DNA from: Carboxylicivirga linearis
GTDB taxonomy: Bacteria; Bacteroidota; Bacteroidia; Bacteroidales; Marinilabiliaceae
Assembly (NCBI RefSeq): GCF_018271995.1
Contig: NZ_JAGUCO010000001.1
Span: 496,001-560,000 of the forward strand
Length of the DNA: 64,000 nt
Direction: 5' to 3'
Shown: in pieces, positions 17,140 to 25,908 of the stretch
Position numbering within the stretch: the stretch's first letter is position 1
How the letters are laid out: each line of letters begins with the position of its first letter
The notes under the pieces: generated by a model
The model's database searches: none
The model's input: only the letters and a program-made list of their open reading frames with translations
Told to the model about the DNA's origin: nothing
Made by a program: the position numbers and the translations under genes

Positions 17140-18741
17140 ATGACAAGAATAAAACTCCCCATTATTATATTCATCCTATTGCATTTTGCGCATACTGCAG
17201 TGGCTCAACATCGTATTGCTTCGCCTAAGCCTAAGTTGGTAGTGTTTTTTTTGATTGACGAACTGAGTACAGATCAGTTGGTGGCTTTCAGAGATAAATT
17301 CACAAATGATGGTTTTAATCGAATAATTGACGGAGGAGCCTTTTATCGAAATGCATCTTTCCCGGCTGGTTCGGTGTATGCCGGGTGTAACCTTTCAACA
17401 TTATACAGTGGGGCTTATCCGGCCACACATGGTATTATTTCTGATACCTGGTTTGAGCCGTTACGGTATTCAAGAGTAAAAGCTGACGGGGCTGACACAG
17501 ATAAGGGAATTTTACCTTCATCAAAAAATATGTTGGCTTCAACTTTTACAGATGAACTGAAATGGATGTATAATGGACAGTCAAAAGTAACTTCCATTGG
17601 CTTTAATACCGATTTTTTGGTTTGGACTGCCGGGCATTCTTCAGATTATCTTTATTATCCGGATGCTATTACAGGCGATATGAAATTGAATGCTGACACA
17701 TCAAACGTTAGTCTGCCGGATTGGGTTCAGGAATTTAACCAGAAGAAATTACTGGATGTATTTGCCGAGCGTCAATGGGGACCTGTTGCTGATTTAAATG
17801 AATACCATCAGTTACTTTATTATACCGATGAATTACCTCAGGGACATACCTTTTTATATTCATTAAAGAAAGGGAAGGATAAAAAAGCATATCAAAAAGT
17901 GTTGGAATCACCTTATGGTAATAAATTAATCCGTGATTTTACAGTTAGCCAGGTATTAAATGGTGGATATGGAAAAGATGATGTGACCGATATATTAACC
18001 GTTCAGTTTACCAGTAAATCTGTTCATCGTCCATCGGCAGCTGCCTTTGAGGCCGAAACAGAAGACATGCTTTTGCGACTGGATAAAGAGATTGCTGATA
18101 TGCTTCAAATATTGGATGATGAGGTAGGACTGGAAAATACTCTAATAATAACTTCGGCTATTTCTGCTCCGGTTCGATCAGTTGGCGAGAATGGAAGGGC
18201 AGGAATACCAACCGGATTATTTAGCGGTAAAAAGGCAGCTTCTTTACTTAATTTGTATCTGATGGCTTTGCACGGACAAGGTAGTTGGGTGAAAGCTTAT
18301 CATGATGGACAGATCTATTTAAATCATGAGTTACTGGAGCAATCGAAAATATCGAAAAAAGAGATTTTAGCGCAATCGGCAAAGTTTTTAATGCAGGTGG
18401 AAGGTGTTGCCTATGCATTACCAGCCAATGAGCTGATGGCTTCAACATCTGATTTAGCTGCTTTAGAGAGCCTGAAGTTGAATTATCATCCCAAGCGATC
18501 AGGTGATTTATTAATCAGACTTCAGCCCGGATGGAACGAAGAAATAGAGGGGCAGGACCCGGTGCATCGACACTGGACTTCATCAACCGTACCATTGGTG
18601 TTTTATGGATGGAAAGTGGGGCGTAGAAATATTTATGAGAAAGTATCTATGACTGATGTTGCACCAACTATTTCATCTTTTCTTGAAATACCTTTCCCAA
18701 ATGGATGTGAAGGCAAACCCTTAAAAGAGGTATTGCCTTAA
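17140..18741 (+). CDS. Alkaline-phosphatase-superfamily protein with degenerate active site
   Basis: A 533-residue exported protein (signal peptide to about residue 22, AVAQH). The core resembles PafA-type phosphatases/phosphodiesterases: VVFFLIDELSTDQL, YSGAYPATHGIISDTWF and VPLVFYGWKVG. The metal and nucleophile positions look lost. The nucleophile loop that in active relatives reads like YTGPGHAS is YAGCNLST, with Ala81 at the expected Thr. The usual ADHG segment is SAISAPV, and the YDTHVPLLF-like segment is TSSTVPLVF. Only the first Asp (Asp40) remains. I read it as a pseudoenzyme that may bind rather than hydrolyse a ligand. Confidence 0.7.
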   Translation: MTRIKLPIIIFILLHFAHTAVAQHRIASPKPKLVVFFLIDELSTDQLVAFRDKFTNDGFNRIIDGGAFYRNASFPAGSVYAGCNLSTLYSGAYPATHGIISDTWFEPLRYSRVKADGADTDKGILPSSKNMLASTFTDELKWMYNGQSKVTSIGFNTDFLVWTAGHSSDYLYYPDAITGDMKLNADTSNVSLPDWVQEFNQKKLLDVFAERQWGPVADLNEYHQLLYYTDELPQGHTFLYSLKKGKDKKAYQKVLESPYGNKLIRDFTVSQVLNGGYGKDDVTDILTVQFTSKSVHRPSAAAFEAETEDMLLRLDKEIADMLQILDDEVGLENTLIITSAISAPVRSVGENGRAGIPTGLFSGKKAASLLNLYLMALHGQGSWVKAYHDGQIYLNHELLEQSKISKKEILAQSAKFLMQVEGVAYALPANELMASTSDLAALESLKLNYHPKRSGDLLIRLQPGWNEEIEGQDPVHRHWTSSTVPLVFYGWKVGRRNIYEKVSMTDVAPTISSFLEIPFPNGCEGKPLKEVLP

Positions 18742-18766
18742 TCCATTTTATATCCAACATAGGTTA

Positions 18767-19651
18767 TTATTTTTTTTCAGATTCAAACAGTGCTTTTGCC
18801 TCTTTCGTTTGCGGATCGAGGTATAGTTTTCCTTTGTCATAATCAAATGTTACTAAAAATTGATTAAGGAACTGATAACCTAATAAAGGTTTTACATCAT
18901 CACTGAAGGTAATGGGTGCATTGTATATAGAAAAAGAATGATCGAAGTCGATGGTTTTTACAAACTGTTCGGTAATGGTAATGGTTTTTACATCGTCTAA
19001 TTTCACCTTGTACGATTGCATATTGGTATTATTTCGGTAACGCACTTCCAGTGCCGGTCCATTCCAAGCAAGAACAATGCCTAATGGTACAGATACTTCC
19101 ACTTCGAGGCGCTGAGTCATGTATTGCCAGGGTTGAATTTCAATAATAGGGATATGATTTAAGAAACTTTGGCTAAAAGGAATGTAATTAGTTCCTTCAG
19201 GTATATTAAGTTCTTCTTTGGTGTCGGCAATGCGAATTACTTTCTTCTGAAAGTCGAACTGAACGCTCAAATCTTTGAACAGTTGTGAACCAATGGTTCC
19301 TAATACGGCATTGGGAAATGAGTATTCACTTCTTTTGCCCAGCTTATTTTTAGTTTCAAATTTAACCTTCTCAATGGTACGATCACCCATTTTTATATGA
19401 GCAAACTTATAGCCCTTTTTTAAGGTGTCAAGGCCTAAAGTGCTTAATCGGTAGTTCATATCGCTTCGCAGGAAGTTACCTCCCGATGTTTCCACAATAA
19501 ATAGTTGAGGTAAATCTATGCCATCTATTGTGAGCTCAACAACCAGCTGTCCGGTGGGTAGTTGTGTATAGGGTATTTCAGTTACTTTGGCGTATGTCGA
19601 ACTAAATAGGAGGCTGACTATAAGAAAGATGAATATTTTTTTTGCTGACAT
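18767..19651 (-). CDS. Aspartic-protease-fold periplasmic protein, catalytic Asp not evident
   Basis: This 294-residue protein has a signal peptide (to about Ala21). Two related halves have retropepsin-like features: LFIVETSGGNFL with VLGTIGSQLFKDLSVQFDF, then PLLGYQFLNQFLVTFDYDKGKLYL. The catalytic D-T-G is E-T-S (Glu54) in the first half and has no counterpart in the second, where GIVLAWNGPAL occupies the position. It probably lacks peptidase activity, although the fold assignment is by pattern only. It is convergent with the degenerate phosphatase, 25 nt apart. Confidence 0.6.
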   Translation of the reverse strand: MSAKKIFIFLIVSLLFSSTYAKVTEIPYTQLPTGQLVVELTIDGIDLPQLFIVETSGGNFLRSDMNYRLSTLGLDTLKKGYKFAHIKMGDRTIEKVKFETKNKLGKRSEYSFPNAVLGTIGSQLFKDLSVQFDFQKKVIRIADTKEELNIPEGTNYIPFSQSFLNHIPIIEIQPWQYMTQRLEVEVSVPLGIVLAWNGPALEVRYRNNTNMQSYKVKLDDVKTITITEQFVKTIDFDHSFSIYNAPITFSDDVKPLLGYQFLNQFLVTFDYDKGKLYLDPQTKEAKALFESEKK

Positions 19652-19855
19652 TGTTTGATGTGTTATAAATTACTATTGGCATAAAAATAAGTATTTGTTT
19701 CATTTTGATAATGAAGTTTTGAAGAATAATGGATCAATTTATATTGTTGCAGAACAGTCATAGATTCACTTAAAGAAATTTGATTCTTTAATTCAAGTTT
19801 GAGATTTATAAAACGGATATTGAATACTGCAATAAACTTTCAACAAATATTGTTA

Positions 19856-20110
19856 TCTCGTCACTCCAACCTCAGCAACACAGCTCGTGGAAAGAGTTAT
19901 TTATATTTCTTTTTTAGAAAACCTGCCTGTCGTCAGCCAGGGGAATCAAAAATCTTTCGCATTGAGGCGATTGCTGCGCAACGTTGACGAATTTAAGGCT
20001 TCAGGTCCAACTTCTGGTTCCTCTAAGCCACCATTCCGCCATGCTCGCAACTATCGCTGACAATCCCAAGTTCGAAACTTTGTTTCGGGTGGGGTGATCC
20101 TGGTTCTAAT
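19856..20110. repeat. GC-richer segment, possible dispersed repeat
   Basis: About 250 bp clearly richer in G and C than the flanks and not coding in any frame. It contains a small stem CGAAAC/GTTTCG (20073-20087). The composition shift and lack of coding potential suggest a dispersed non-coding repeat or a relic of inserted DNA. I cannot name a family. Confidence 0.35.
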
Positions 20111-20204
20111 AGCTATTCGAATATAAATTTAATCGGTAAGTAATATGTATTAATATACTCCTGCTCTTTCACCATTAAAGCCATAGGATGAGTTTATAAT
20201 CACA

Positions 20205-20530
20205 GGGCAATTTTGATGAATCTATGGGCAGTTTTCATAAGTCATTGGGCAACTTTTATTCATTGGGGGGCATTAGCAGCTGATGGCTTAGCATTTTAGA
20301 TAAACAAGCAGGCGGTTTCTGACAATCGGTTCGCACAAAAGATAAATAGGTTTGTAATGGAAGTACCTATGTTGATATTTTTCGCAGGGTTATTTGTGTT
20401 TTTTGCTATTTAGTTAACTTAAGTTGAGCAAGAATTACCATTGGAAGCACCTGGGTTAAGGTTTTTGGTGCGTCGGTTAATCAATTCCGTTGGTGAGTTT
20501 ACAAAATGTGTAAGTGAGTTTATTTTTTAT
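20205..20530 (+). repeat. Degenerate 21-bp tandem repeats
   Basis: GGGC occurs at 20205, 20226, 20247 and 20268, each exactly 21 bp apart, usually followed by A and a T-rich run. Farther right a GT(C/G)(A/G)GTTT-like word recurs at 20472, 20493 and 20514, again every 21 bp, and related words GGAAGTACCT and GGAAGCACCT are 84 bp (4 x 21) apart at 20359 and 20443. In one plus-strand frame the left part reads as heptads (GNFDESM, GSFHKSL, GNFYSLG), but stops interrupt it. It looks like a decayed heptad-type repeat array. Confidence 0.55.
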
Positions 20531-20532
20531 GA

Positions 20533-20563
20533 GGGGAGGGGTACTTCCGAAGTACCCCTCCCC
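20533..20563. repeat. Perfect 15-bp inverted repeat (hairpin)
   Basis: Arm 20533-20547 (ggggaggggtacttc) pairs exactly with 20549-20563 around one base. It lies 50 nt beyond the stop of the gene at 20614. A long GC stem fits a terminator but neither side has a T tract, so a transcript-stabilising hairpin or protein site is equally possible. Confidence 0.6.
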
Positions 20564-20613
20564 GGTAATCAACCATCATTTATTAGCAGACCAGTTGGTA
20601 TTATCTGTATTGA

Positions 20614-21090
20614 TTAAGATTCTGTTTGGCCTTTACCTCCGTTACGGCTAAACCGTTCTTTTAATTGGTTGTAAATGCTTTGTGCACCCGGTACGCCGGC
20701 TTTACCTGCTGTTTTGGCCATGTTATAAACCAAAAGAGAAGTTGAGTAGGCCTCTGATCCGGCCAGCATTTGCGTGTCGCGTACTTTATCGTATAAATAA
20801 GTTAACGGCACCAGAATTTCCTCCAATGCTTCATAAAGTTCCAAATCTTTTGTCATCTCATCGGGTTTGATGTAAGCGGGAAGGATGTTGGTATCGCTTT
20901 TGATGGCATTAACCGCATCAACTACAAAATCTTTGTTTCTGCTATCCATTTTTGGCAAGCGTTTTCTATCATCAGCAGATAAGCCCTGCAGGAAAGGCAT
21001 CTTTTCAATTACATTATTCAATAAAGTTTTGATTTCTTCTCGAACTTCAATGGTGAGTTCCGCTGATACTCGATTTTCTGTGTTGTTCAT
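20614..21090 (-). CDS. Conserved protein of unknown function next to 21-bp repeats
   Basis: A 158-residue soluble, mostly helical protein. It has two conserved-looking blocks: an N-terminal KMPFLQGLSADDRKRLPKM with FVVDAVNAI, and a C-terminal GSEAYSTSLLVYNMAKTAG with GVPGAQSIYNQLKERF. I have the impression of a family with these two blocks in many bacteria, but I cannot name a function and know no structure. There is no signal peptide. It is transcribed alone, with the gene-free repeat region immediately 3' of it. Confidence 0.7.
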   Translation of the reverse strand: MNNTENRVSAELTIEVREEIKTLLNNVIEKMPFLQGLSADDRKRLPKMDSRNKDFVVDAVNAIKSDTNILPAYIKPDEMTKDLELYEALEEILVPLTYLYDKVRDTQMLAGSEAYSTSLLVYNMAKTAGKAGVPGAQSIYNQLKERFSRNGGKGQTES

Positions 21091-21427
21091 TATACAACTG
21101 ATTTAGGTTATAAAAAAAAGGGATTTTATGGGGTGTTAATAATTTTAAATAGCACTTATGTTTATTAGTTAATGTCAATACTGAAGTTTTGTAACACTAT
21201 TTTAATTGGTAAAATGATAAACGTGTATTGATTGTAGATGAATGACTTTGTTTTTAATGTGGATGGGTTCATATCTGCTATCAAATTCTTAAATACACTG
21301 CCAACCCAATAAAAAAACGATGGCCAATGCGTATCGCATCAGCCATCTCCTTCTTCCCTAAAATCACCCTCACCCCAAATCAATGGCAAGTTTCAATTTG
21401 CCTAACTGTAGATTTTATTTCTGGATA
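21091..21427. other. Intergenic region before the 158-aa gene
   Basis: No gene is visible. The only clear element is the minus-strand terminator at 21308-21347. The rest is AT-rich and should hold the promoter of the gene at 20614, but I see no convincing element. Confidence 0.5.
21308..21347 (-). terminator. Intrinsic terminator after the MCP gene
   Basis: Stem GATGGC/GCCATC (21319-21324 with 21342-21347) continues, after a 2x2 internal loop, into ATGCG/CGCAT with a 3-nt loop. On the minus strand it is followed by CGTTTTTTT. It lies 81 nt past the MCP stop codon. Confidence 0.85.
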
Positions 21428-23320
21428 TTATATTTTAAAAAATGAGATTATTTCACTCAGTTGTTCAGCCTGACTAGCCAGTTCTTCTGATCCGGTTGCC
21501 ATCTCCTCGCTCGATGCAGCGTTTTGCTGGGTAATATTACTCAGCTCTTGAATAGCAGAATTAATCTGTTCCGATCCCTGATTTTGCTCATGCGATGCTG
21601 CAGCTATTTCGTTTACTAATCCCACTGCTTTTTCTATTTCAGGAATAACCAGGCTCAGTTGTTTTCCGGCCACCTGTGCTTTTTCAACGCCGTTATTAGA
21701 AACGGTTAAAATCTCCTCTGCTGCAACCTTACTTCTTTCAGCAAGTTTACGTACTTCAGCAGCCACTACGGCAAATCCTCTACCATGTTCACCTGCTCTG
21801 GCAGATTCTACTGCTGCATTTAGTGCCAGTATGTTGGTTTGCATAGCTATATCGTTGATAATTTGAATTTTTTCAGCAATGTCAACCATCGAATGGGCAG
21901 CATCTTTAGCCGTTTCGTAGCCCGTTTGAATACTTTTAGCAGTAGCTTGCACTGTTTCTGTCGCCTGCTTTGAGTTGTAATTGTTTTGCTCAATATTGGC
22001 AACCATTTCTTCCATTGATGAGGATACTTCTTCTGATGAGGAGGCTTGCTCGGAGGCCCCTTGAGATATTTGTTCAGAAGCAGTGCTCAATTGACTACTG
22101 GCTTCGGATACATTATTGGCTCCCTGTTGAACGCTGGTTATGATCTCCTTTAGTTTATACGACATTTTGCTTAATGCATCAGCCAGAATACCAACTTCAT
22201 CTTTTTGATTTAGATCAATCTGATAGCTTAAGTCGCCCTCAGATAATGCTTTGGCTAAATCAACGCCTTTGTTAAGTCCTTTACTAATGTTATTACTTAA
22301 GTAAGTATTTATTAAGAAGAACAGTACAAGCGATACGAACATAGCCAATAATATAGAGCGACGAGCCATGGTAACCGGTTGCATTAAATCATCATGGTAA
22401 ACAAGGGCAATAACATACGAGTCAATTGATTCAATGTACTCGTAATAGATCTCAACATCTTCATTTTCCCAGGTGGTTTCCAACCTTCCTACTTGTTCTT
22501 TTGAAGCTTTAATGGCTTCATAAATAGGTTGGTCGGAAAGATTTGTTCCTTCTAATGATTTGTGAATAAGTATTTCGCCGTCTGATTCCAATAAAAACGG
22601 ATAACCATTATTGTAATAGGTTTTGGCGTAAAACAATTCTTTTAGTCCACCCAAATCTTTTTCATTAACACCAAAGTATAAAATTCCCTGTACTTCGTCG
22701 TTGATAATAATAGGGCTATATCCTGTAAGGTACCAGTCGTTAACAACAAAAGCACGACCGAAAAAAGCTTTTCCTGAGCTAATGGTTTGTGCCACTGGTG
22801 AACTATCAGGTATATAAGTGCCAATGGCTCTTTTACCTTCGTTGTTAATTACGTTGGTTGATATACGAAGGTATCCATCTTCAATTCTTTGAAAAATGGT
22901 TGCTGTACCTCCAATTTTATCTTTTATAGCATCCACTATGGAATTTTCACCTTGAATAGTTTCTCCGTTAATAGTCCATTTATCAAGACTTACATACTTT
23001 TGGTCTTTTGTAATCTGGTTGGTGGCATTGAAATCTATCTGGTTCTTACCATCCACTTTTAATTCTCCTAAATTAGAGAAGTAACTTTCTACATAGTGAA
23101 GACCAATGTTTACTTGTTCCTGATTTAATTTGATTTCATTATCCAGAAACTTCGAAATATCATCCACTTGTTCTGATAATCGGCTATGGGCATCATTCAA
23201 AATTGCCACTTTTTGTGTTGTAACAGTATAAAAAGTTAGCGTTCCAAATATTACTACCATAGCTAAGCCCAAAACAATGTTTAGTCTAACCCCAATCTTT
23301 ATGTTGTTTAAAAACTTCAT
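21428..23320 (-). CDS. Methyl-accepting chemotaxis protein with Cache sensor
   Basis: Transmembrane receptor of 630 residues. TM1 spans about 13-33 and a large extracytoplasmic sensor about 34-318 resembles Cache_3-Cache_2 (motif [20 protein letters not shown]). TM2 spans about 320-341, a HAMP domain follows to about 395, and the long signalling coiled coil has the hairpin tip at about 495-525 ([20 protein letters not shown], then EVRKLAERS). Unlike most genes here it has a strong ribosome binding site, GGGGAGGAGA, 7 nt before ATG. A REC-only regulator lies 33 nt upstream. No cheA/cheW/cheR/cheB is nearby. Confidence 0.93.
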   Translation of the reverse strand: MKFLNNIKIGVRLNIVLGLAMVVIFGTLTFYTVTTQKVAILNDAHSRLSEQVDDISKFLDNEIKLNQEQVNIGLHYVESYFSNLGELKVDGKNQIDFNATNQITKDQKYVSLDKWTINGETIQGENSIVDAIKDKIGGTATIFQRIEDGYLRISTNVINNEGKRAIGTYIPDSSPVAQTISSGKAFFGRAFVVNDWYLTGYSPIIINDEVQGILYFGVNEKDLGGLKELFYAKTYYNNGYPFLLESDGEILIHKSLEGTNLSDQPIYEAIKASKEQVGRLETTWENEDVEIYYEYIESIDSYVIALVYHDDLMQPVTMARRSILLAMFVSLVLFFLINTYLSNNISKGLNKGVDLAKALSEGDLSYQIDLNQKDEVGILADALSKMSYKLKEIITSVQQGANNVSEASSQLSTASEQISQGASEQASSSEEVSSSMEEMVANIEQNNYNSKQATETVQATAKSIQTGYETAKDAAHSMVDIAEKIQIINDIAMQTNILALNAAVESARAGEHGRGFAVVAAEVRKLAERSKVAAEEILTVSNNGVEKAQVAGKQLSLVIPEIEKAVGLVNEIAAASHEQNQGSEQINSAIQELSNITQQNAASSEEMATGSEELASQAEQLSEIISFFKI

Positions 23321-23353
23321 AATATTCTCCTCCCCTGGTTTATGTAATGATGT

Positions 23354-23755
23354 TTATAGGTTTTTAATTTTTAGGTAGTTTGGAAAAGAGTATTCGTTGT
23401 TGTATACCTGATTAAGTGTTTTTGACATATGATCAAACACCGTGTTTTTAGGCACAAAGCCTTTAAAGCCGGAACTTATTAAGTCATTCAAAAAAACTTT
23501 ATCAGTATGATTGGTTACAGCCACAATTTTAAGATGATGGTACTTATACAGCAGCCTTTTGGCAACTTCAAAACCATCCATATCCGGCATTTCAATATCC
23601 AGCAAAATAATATCTACCTGATTTAGTTTATAGCTATCAAGTAGTTCAATGCCGGAGTTGAATTTATCAATAACGTTAAAGTGTAATTTCTCCTCAAGAA
23701 AGAATGTCACAGCTTCCAGAAAACTTTTATTATCATCTACCACTATTAATTTCAT
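23354..23755 (-). CDS. Single-domain response regulator
   Basis: A receiver-only protein of 133 residues from the ATG at 23755; a TTG at 23800 would add 15 residues and was rejected. Receiver features are present: VDDN near the N-terminus, phospho-acceptor Asp53 in ILLDIEMPDMDGF, Thr in AVTNHTD and Lys in FVPKN. No output domain follows. It precedes the MCP gene by 33 nt, which suggests a CheY-like or adaptor role in the same sensory pathway, but this is inferred from position. Confidence 0.85.
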   Translation of the reverse strand: MKLIVVDDNKSFLEAVTFFLEEKLHFNVIDKFNSGIELLDSYKLNQVDIILLDIEMPDMDGFEVAKRLLYKYHHLKIVAVTNHTDKVFLNDLISSGFKGFVPKNTVFDHMSKTLNQVYNNEYSFPNYLKIKNL

Positions 23756-23961
23756 CTTACCCACATTTTTGGATCTGTTAAAACGAACAGAATTATACAA
23801 CTCGTTTTAATTTTCTTTCATGATGTAAAAGTAGATGTATAGATGTTGTAATATAAGAGGGGAATTATAGGAATTTATAGGGTAAAATTACCCATTGTTA
23901 GAATAGGGTTTTCCATAAGTGGGGTGAGGGTAAACTATATTCGTACGAGATCTGATAAGAA

Positions 23962-24618
23962 TTAAATTTCGATTAGTTGATGTTTTATGGCATATACAAC
24001 AAGGCTTACAGCGTTTTTGCAGCCAGTTTTTTCAAGCATCAGAGTTTTATAGTTAGAGACTGTTTTGGGCGATAGGTGTGTTTTTTCAGCTATCTCTTTA
24101 GCTGATAGTCCATCAACCATGAACGATATAATTTCAATTTCTTTTTCGTTTAGCTGAACTTCTTCTTTGGTATTGTTTTCGTTTTTCTCGTTTTGATACT
24201 TTATAATCATTTCCTGTAATAATGAAGAAGAAAAGTAGGTGCCTCCTTTTAAAACCGATTTTATGGCGTTTATCAGTTCGTCTTTATTGGCTGTTTTAAA
24301 GATAAACCCTTTAGCGCCCGAGGTCATTATATCGTAGTAATATTGGTGGTCGGTAAACATTGAAATAACAAGAACCTTTAAGGAAGGGGTGATCTCCATT
24401 GCTTTTTGTAAAGCCTCAATGCCATTCATGTTTGGCATTTCAATATCCATTAACACTATATCCGGAGTGCCTTGCTTTAGTGTATCAATAAATTCTAAAC
24501 CATCTGAAGCCTCTGCAATAACCTGTCCCACAGAATTAAGTTCGAGGAGTGTTTTTACTCCATCTCTGAATAAATCGTGATCGTCAACAATTACTATTTG
24601 GGGCAAACTTTCTTTCAT
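23962..24618 (-). CDS. NarL/FixJ-type response regulator
   Basis: A 218-residue DNA-binding regulator. The receiver domain has acidic VDDHDLFRDG at the N-terminus and Asp58 in IVLMDIEMPNMNG. The LuxR-type helix-turn-helix lies at about 150-212 (LNEKEIEIISFMVDGLSAKE, then KTVSNYKTLMLEKTG). Its start is 14 nt downstream of the PAS histidine kinase gene, so the two form a two-component pair. Confidence 0.93.
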   Translation of the reverse strand: MKESLPQIVIVDDHDLFRDGVKTLLELNSVGQVIAEASDGLEFIDTLKQGTPDIVLMDIEMPNMNGIEALQKAMEITPSLKVLVISMFTDHQYYYDIMTSGAKGFIFKTANKDELINAIKSVLKGGTYFSSSLLQEMIIKYQNEKNENNTKEEVQLNEKEIEIISFMVDGLSAKEIAEKTHLSPKTVSNYKTLMLEKTGCKNAVSLVVYAIKHQLIEI

Positions 24619-24632
24619 TCTATATTATGAGG

Positions 24633-25874
24633 TTAATTCGATTTTGTATCCTCATCAATGAGGATATTATTGTTTGCAAATATTTTTATTTTAAAACCTT
24701 TGTGTTTGGGGTAGTTGAAGTTACAAATGCCACCAACGCTTTTTACCCGGTTAATAATGTTATAGAGTCCAATGCCAGGATCGGGTGTTTTTTGTGAATT
24801 TTGAGGTAAGCCAATTCCGTTATCAGAATAAGTAAAATGGATATCGTCACCCTCTTGTTTAAATTTTAGTTTGGCATTAATTGCATTGGCATGTTTAATT
24901 GTGTTGTTAATAAGTTCAGTACATACCCTATAAAACATTATCTCCAGATCTTTATTGAGCCTTCCTTTTACGTTGTGTTTTAAGGTAATGTTCAGTTTCC
25001 CTGATTCGTTAATACGGTTTACAAATATATTTAATGCTTCAATAAGACCATAATTGCTTAGTACATGTGGACTTAAATTATGTGATACTTCTTTAATTGA
25101 TTTGGTAGCCTCGTTAATGCTTTCGTTAATTTTTTTCTTAATAATTTCTATATGCTCCTGGTTGTCTGTGTCACTGAGCCATTGAAGATACAGCTTAATG
25201 GTTGATAAAATAGGACCGATACCATCATGTAGCTCCTTAGAAAAACGCATTCTCTCCCTCTCTTCTGTTCTGATGGTGGCCATACTGAAGTTTCGTTCCA
25301 GTTTTTTAAATTCGGTTATGTCTCTTACAATTGCCTGTACAAATTTCTCATCATTTATATTGATGCCACTCAATGATACCTCGCAATACACAATACTATT
25401 ATCTTTTTTTCTTACTGTCCATTCAAATATATGTGAGTGACCGTTTAAAACTTTATTTCTGTGTTGTTCCAGTTCTTTTACTGAAAGTCTGCCATTGGCC
25501 TGATGATTAGGGGATATGTCAATGGGTGTTGTGCCAAGCACATCTTCTTTATTTGATAATTGTAAGAGTTCAAGGGCTTTGGAATTACATTCTACACAAA
25601 TATTACTGGTGGTATAGATAAAAATAGCATCGTTGGCATTTTCAAATAATGCCCTGAACTTATTCTCACTTTCGGCTAATAATGCCTTGGTTGCCTCAAG
25701 ATCTTTTATGGTGTTATTTAGTTCAATTGTTTTGGCTTCAAGAGCTTTAGTTTGAAGCTGTAATTCGTTAATATTTTGTTGTAACTGAGGGTAGTAGCTT
25801 TTACTGACAGAATCCTCTCCAAGACCAATTACCTTTCTCCTTATTAACTCCTTATTATCTTTTTGTCCGCTCAT
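24633..25874 (-). CDS. PAS-domain histidine kinase of the NarX/DesK type
   Basis: A 413-residue protein without membrane segments. An N-terminal coiled coil (about 25-70) leads into a PAS domain at about 70-195 (FRALFENANDAIFIY, then FVQAIVRDITEFKKLE). A HisKA_3 dimerisation domain has the phospho-acceptor His216 in FSKELHDGIGP. The ATPase domain has ELINNTIKHANA, SDNGIGLP and GIGLYNIINRV. It is cytosolic and should phosphorylate the regulator encoded 14 nt downstream. The alcohol dehydrogenase gene ends 34 nt upstream on the same strand, so they may share a transcript. Confidence 0.92.
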   Translation of the reverse strand: MSGQKDNKELIRRKVIGLGEDSVSKSYYPQLQQNINELQLQTKALEAKTIELNNTIKDLEATKALLAESENKFRALFENANDAIFIYTTSNICVECNSKALELLQLSNKEDVLGTTPIDISPNHQANGRLSVKELEQHRNKVLNGHSHIFEWTVRKKDNSIVYCEVSLSGININDEKFVQAIVRDITEFKKLERNFSMATIRTEERERMRFSKELHDGIGPILSTIKLYLQWLSDTDNQEHIEIIKKKINESINEATKSIKEVSHNLSPHVLSNYGLIEALNIFVNRINESGKLNITLKHNVKGRLNKDLEIMFYRVCTELINNTIKHANAINAKLKFKQEGDDIHFTYSDNGIGLPQNSQKTPDPGIGLYNIINRVKSVGGICNFNYPKHKGFKIKIFANNNILIDEDTKSN

Positions 25875-25908
25875 GTTTGTGTAAGGTTAATGATAGAATG
25901 ATCTACAT

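Larger units (their letters stand above)
19652..20613. other. 962-bp gene-free region with repeats
   Basis: No credible gene is present; a short frame at 19799-19987 has no protein-like character. From left to right the region holds an AT-rich upstream stretch, a GC-richer block (about 19856-20110), a decayed 21-bp repeat tract (about 20205-20530) and a perfect 15-bp hairpin (20533-20563). It separates the minus-strand genes at 18767 and 20614. Confidence 0.7.

Noticed and set aside
19799-19987. 62-residue plus-strand open frame
   Set aside because: It crosses a change in base composition, has no start signal and shows no family resemblance.
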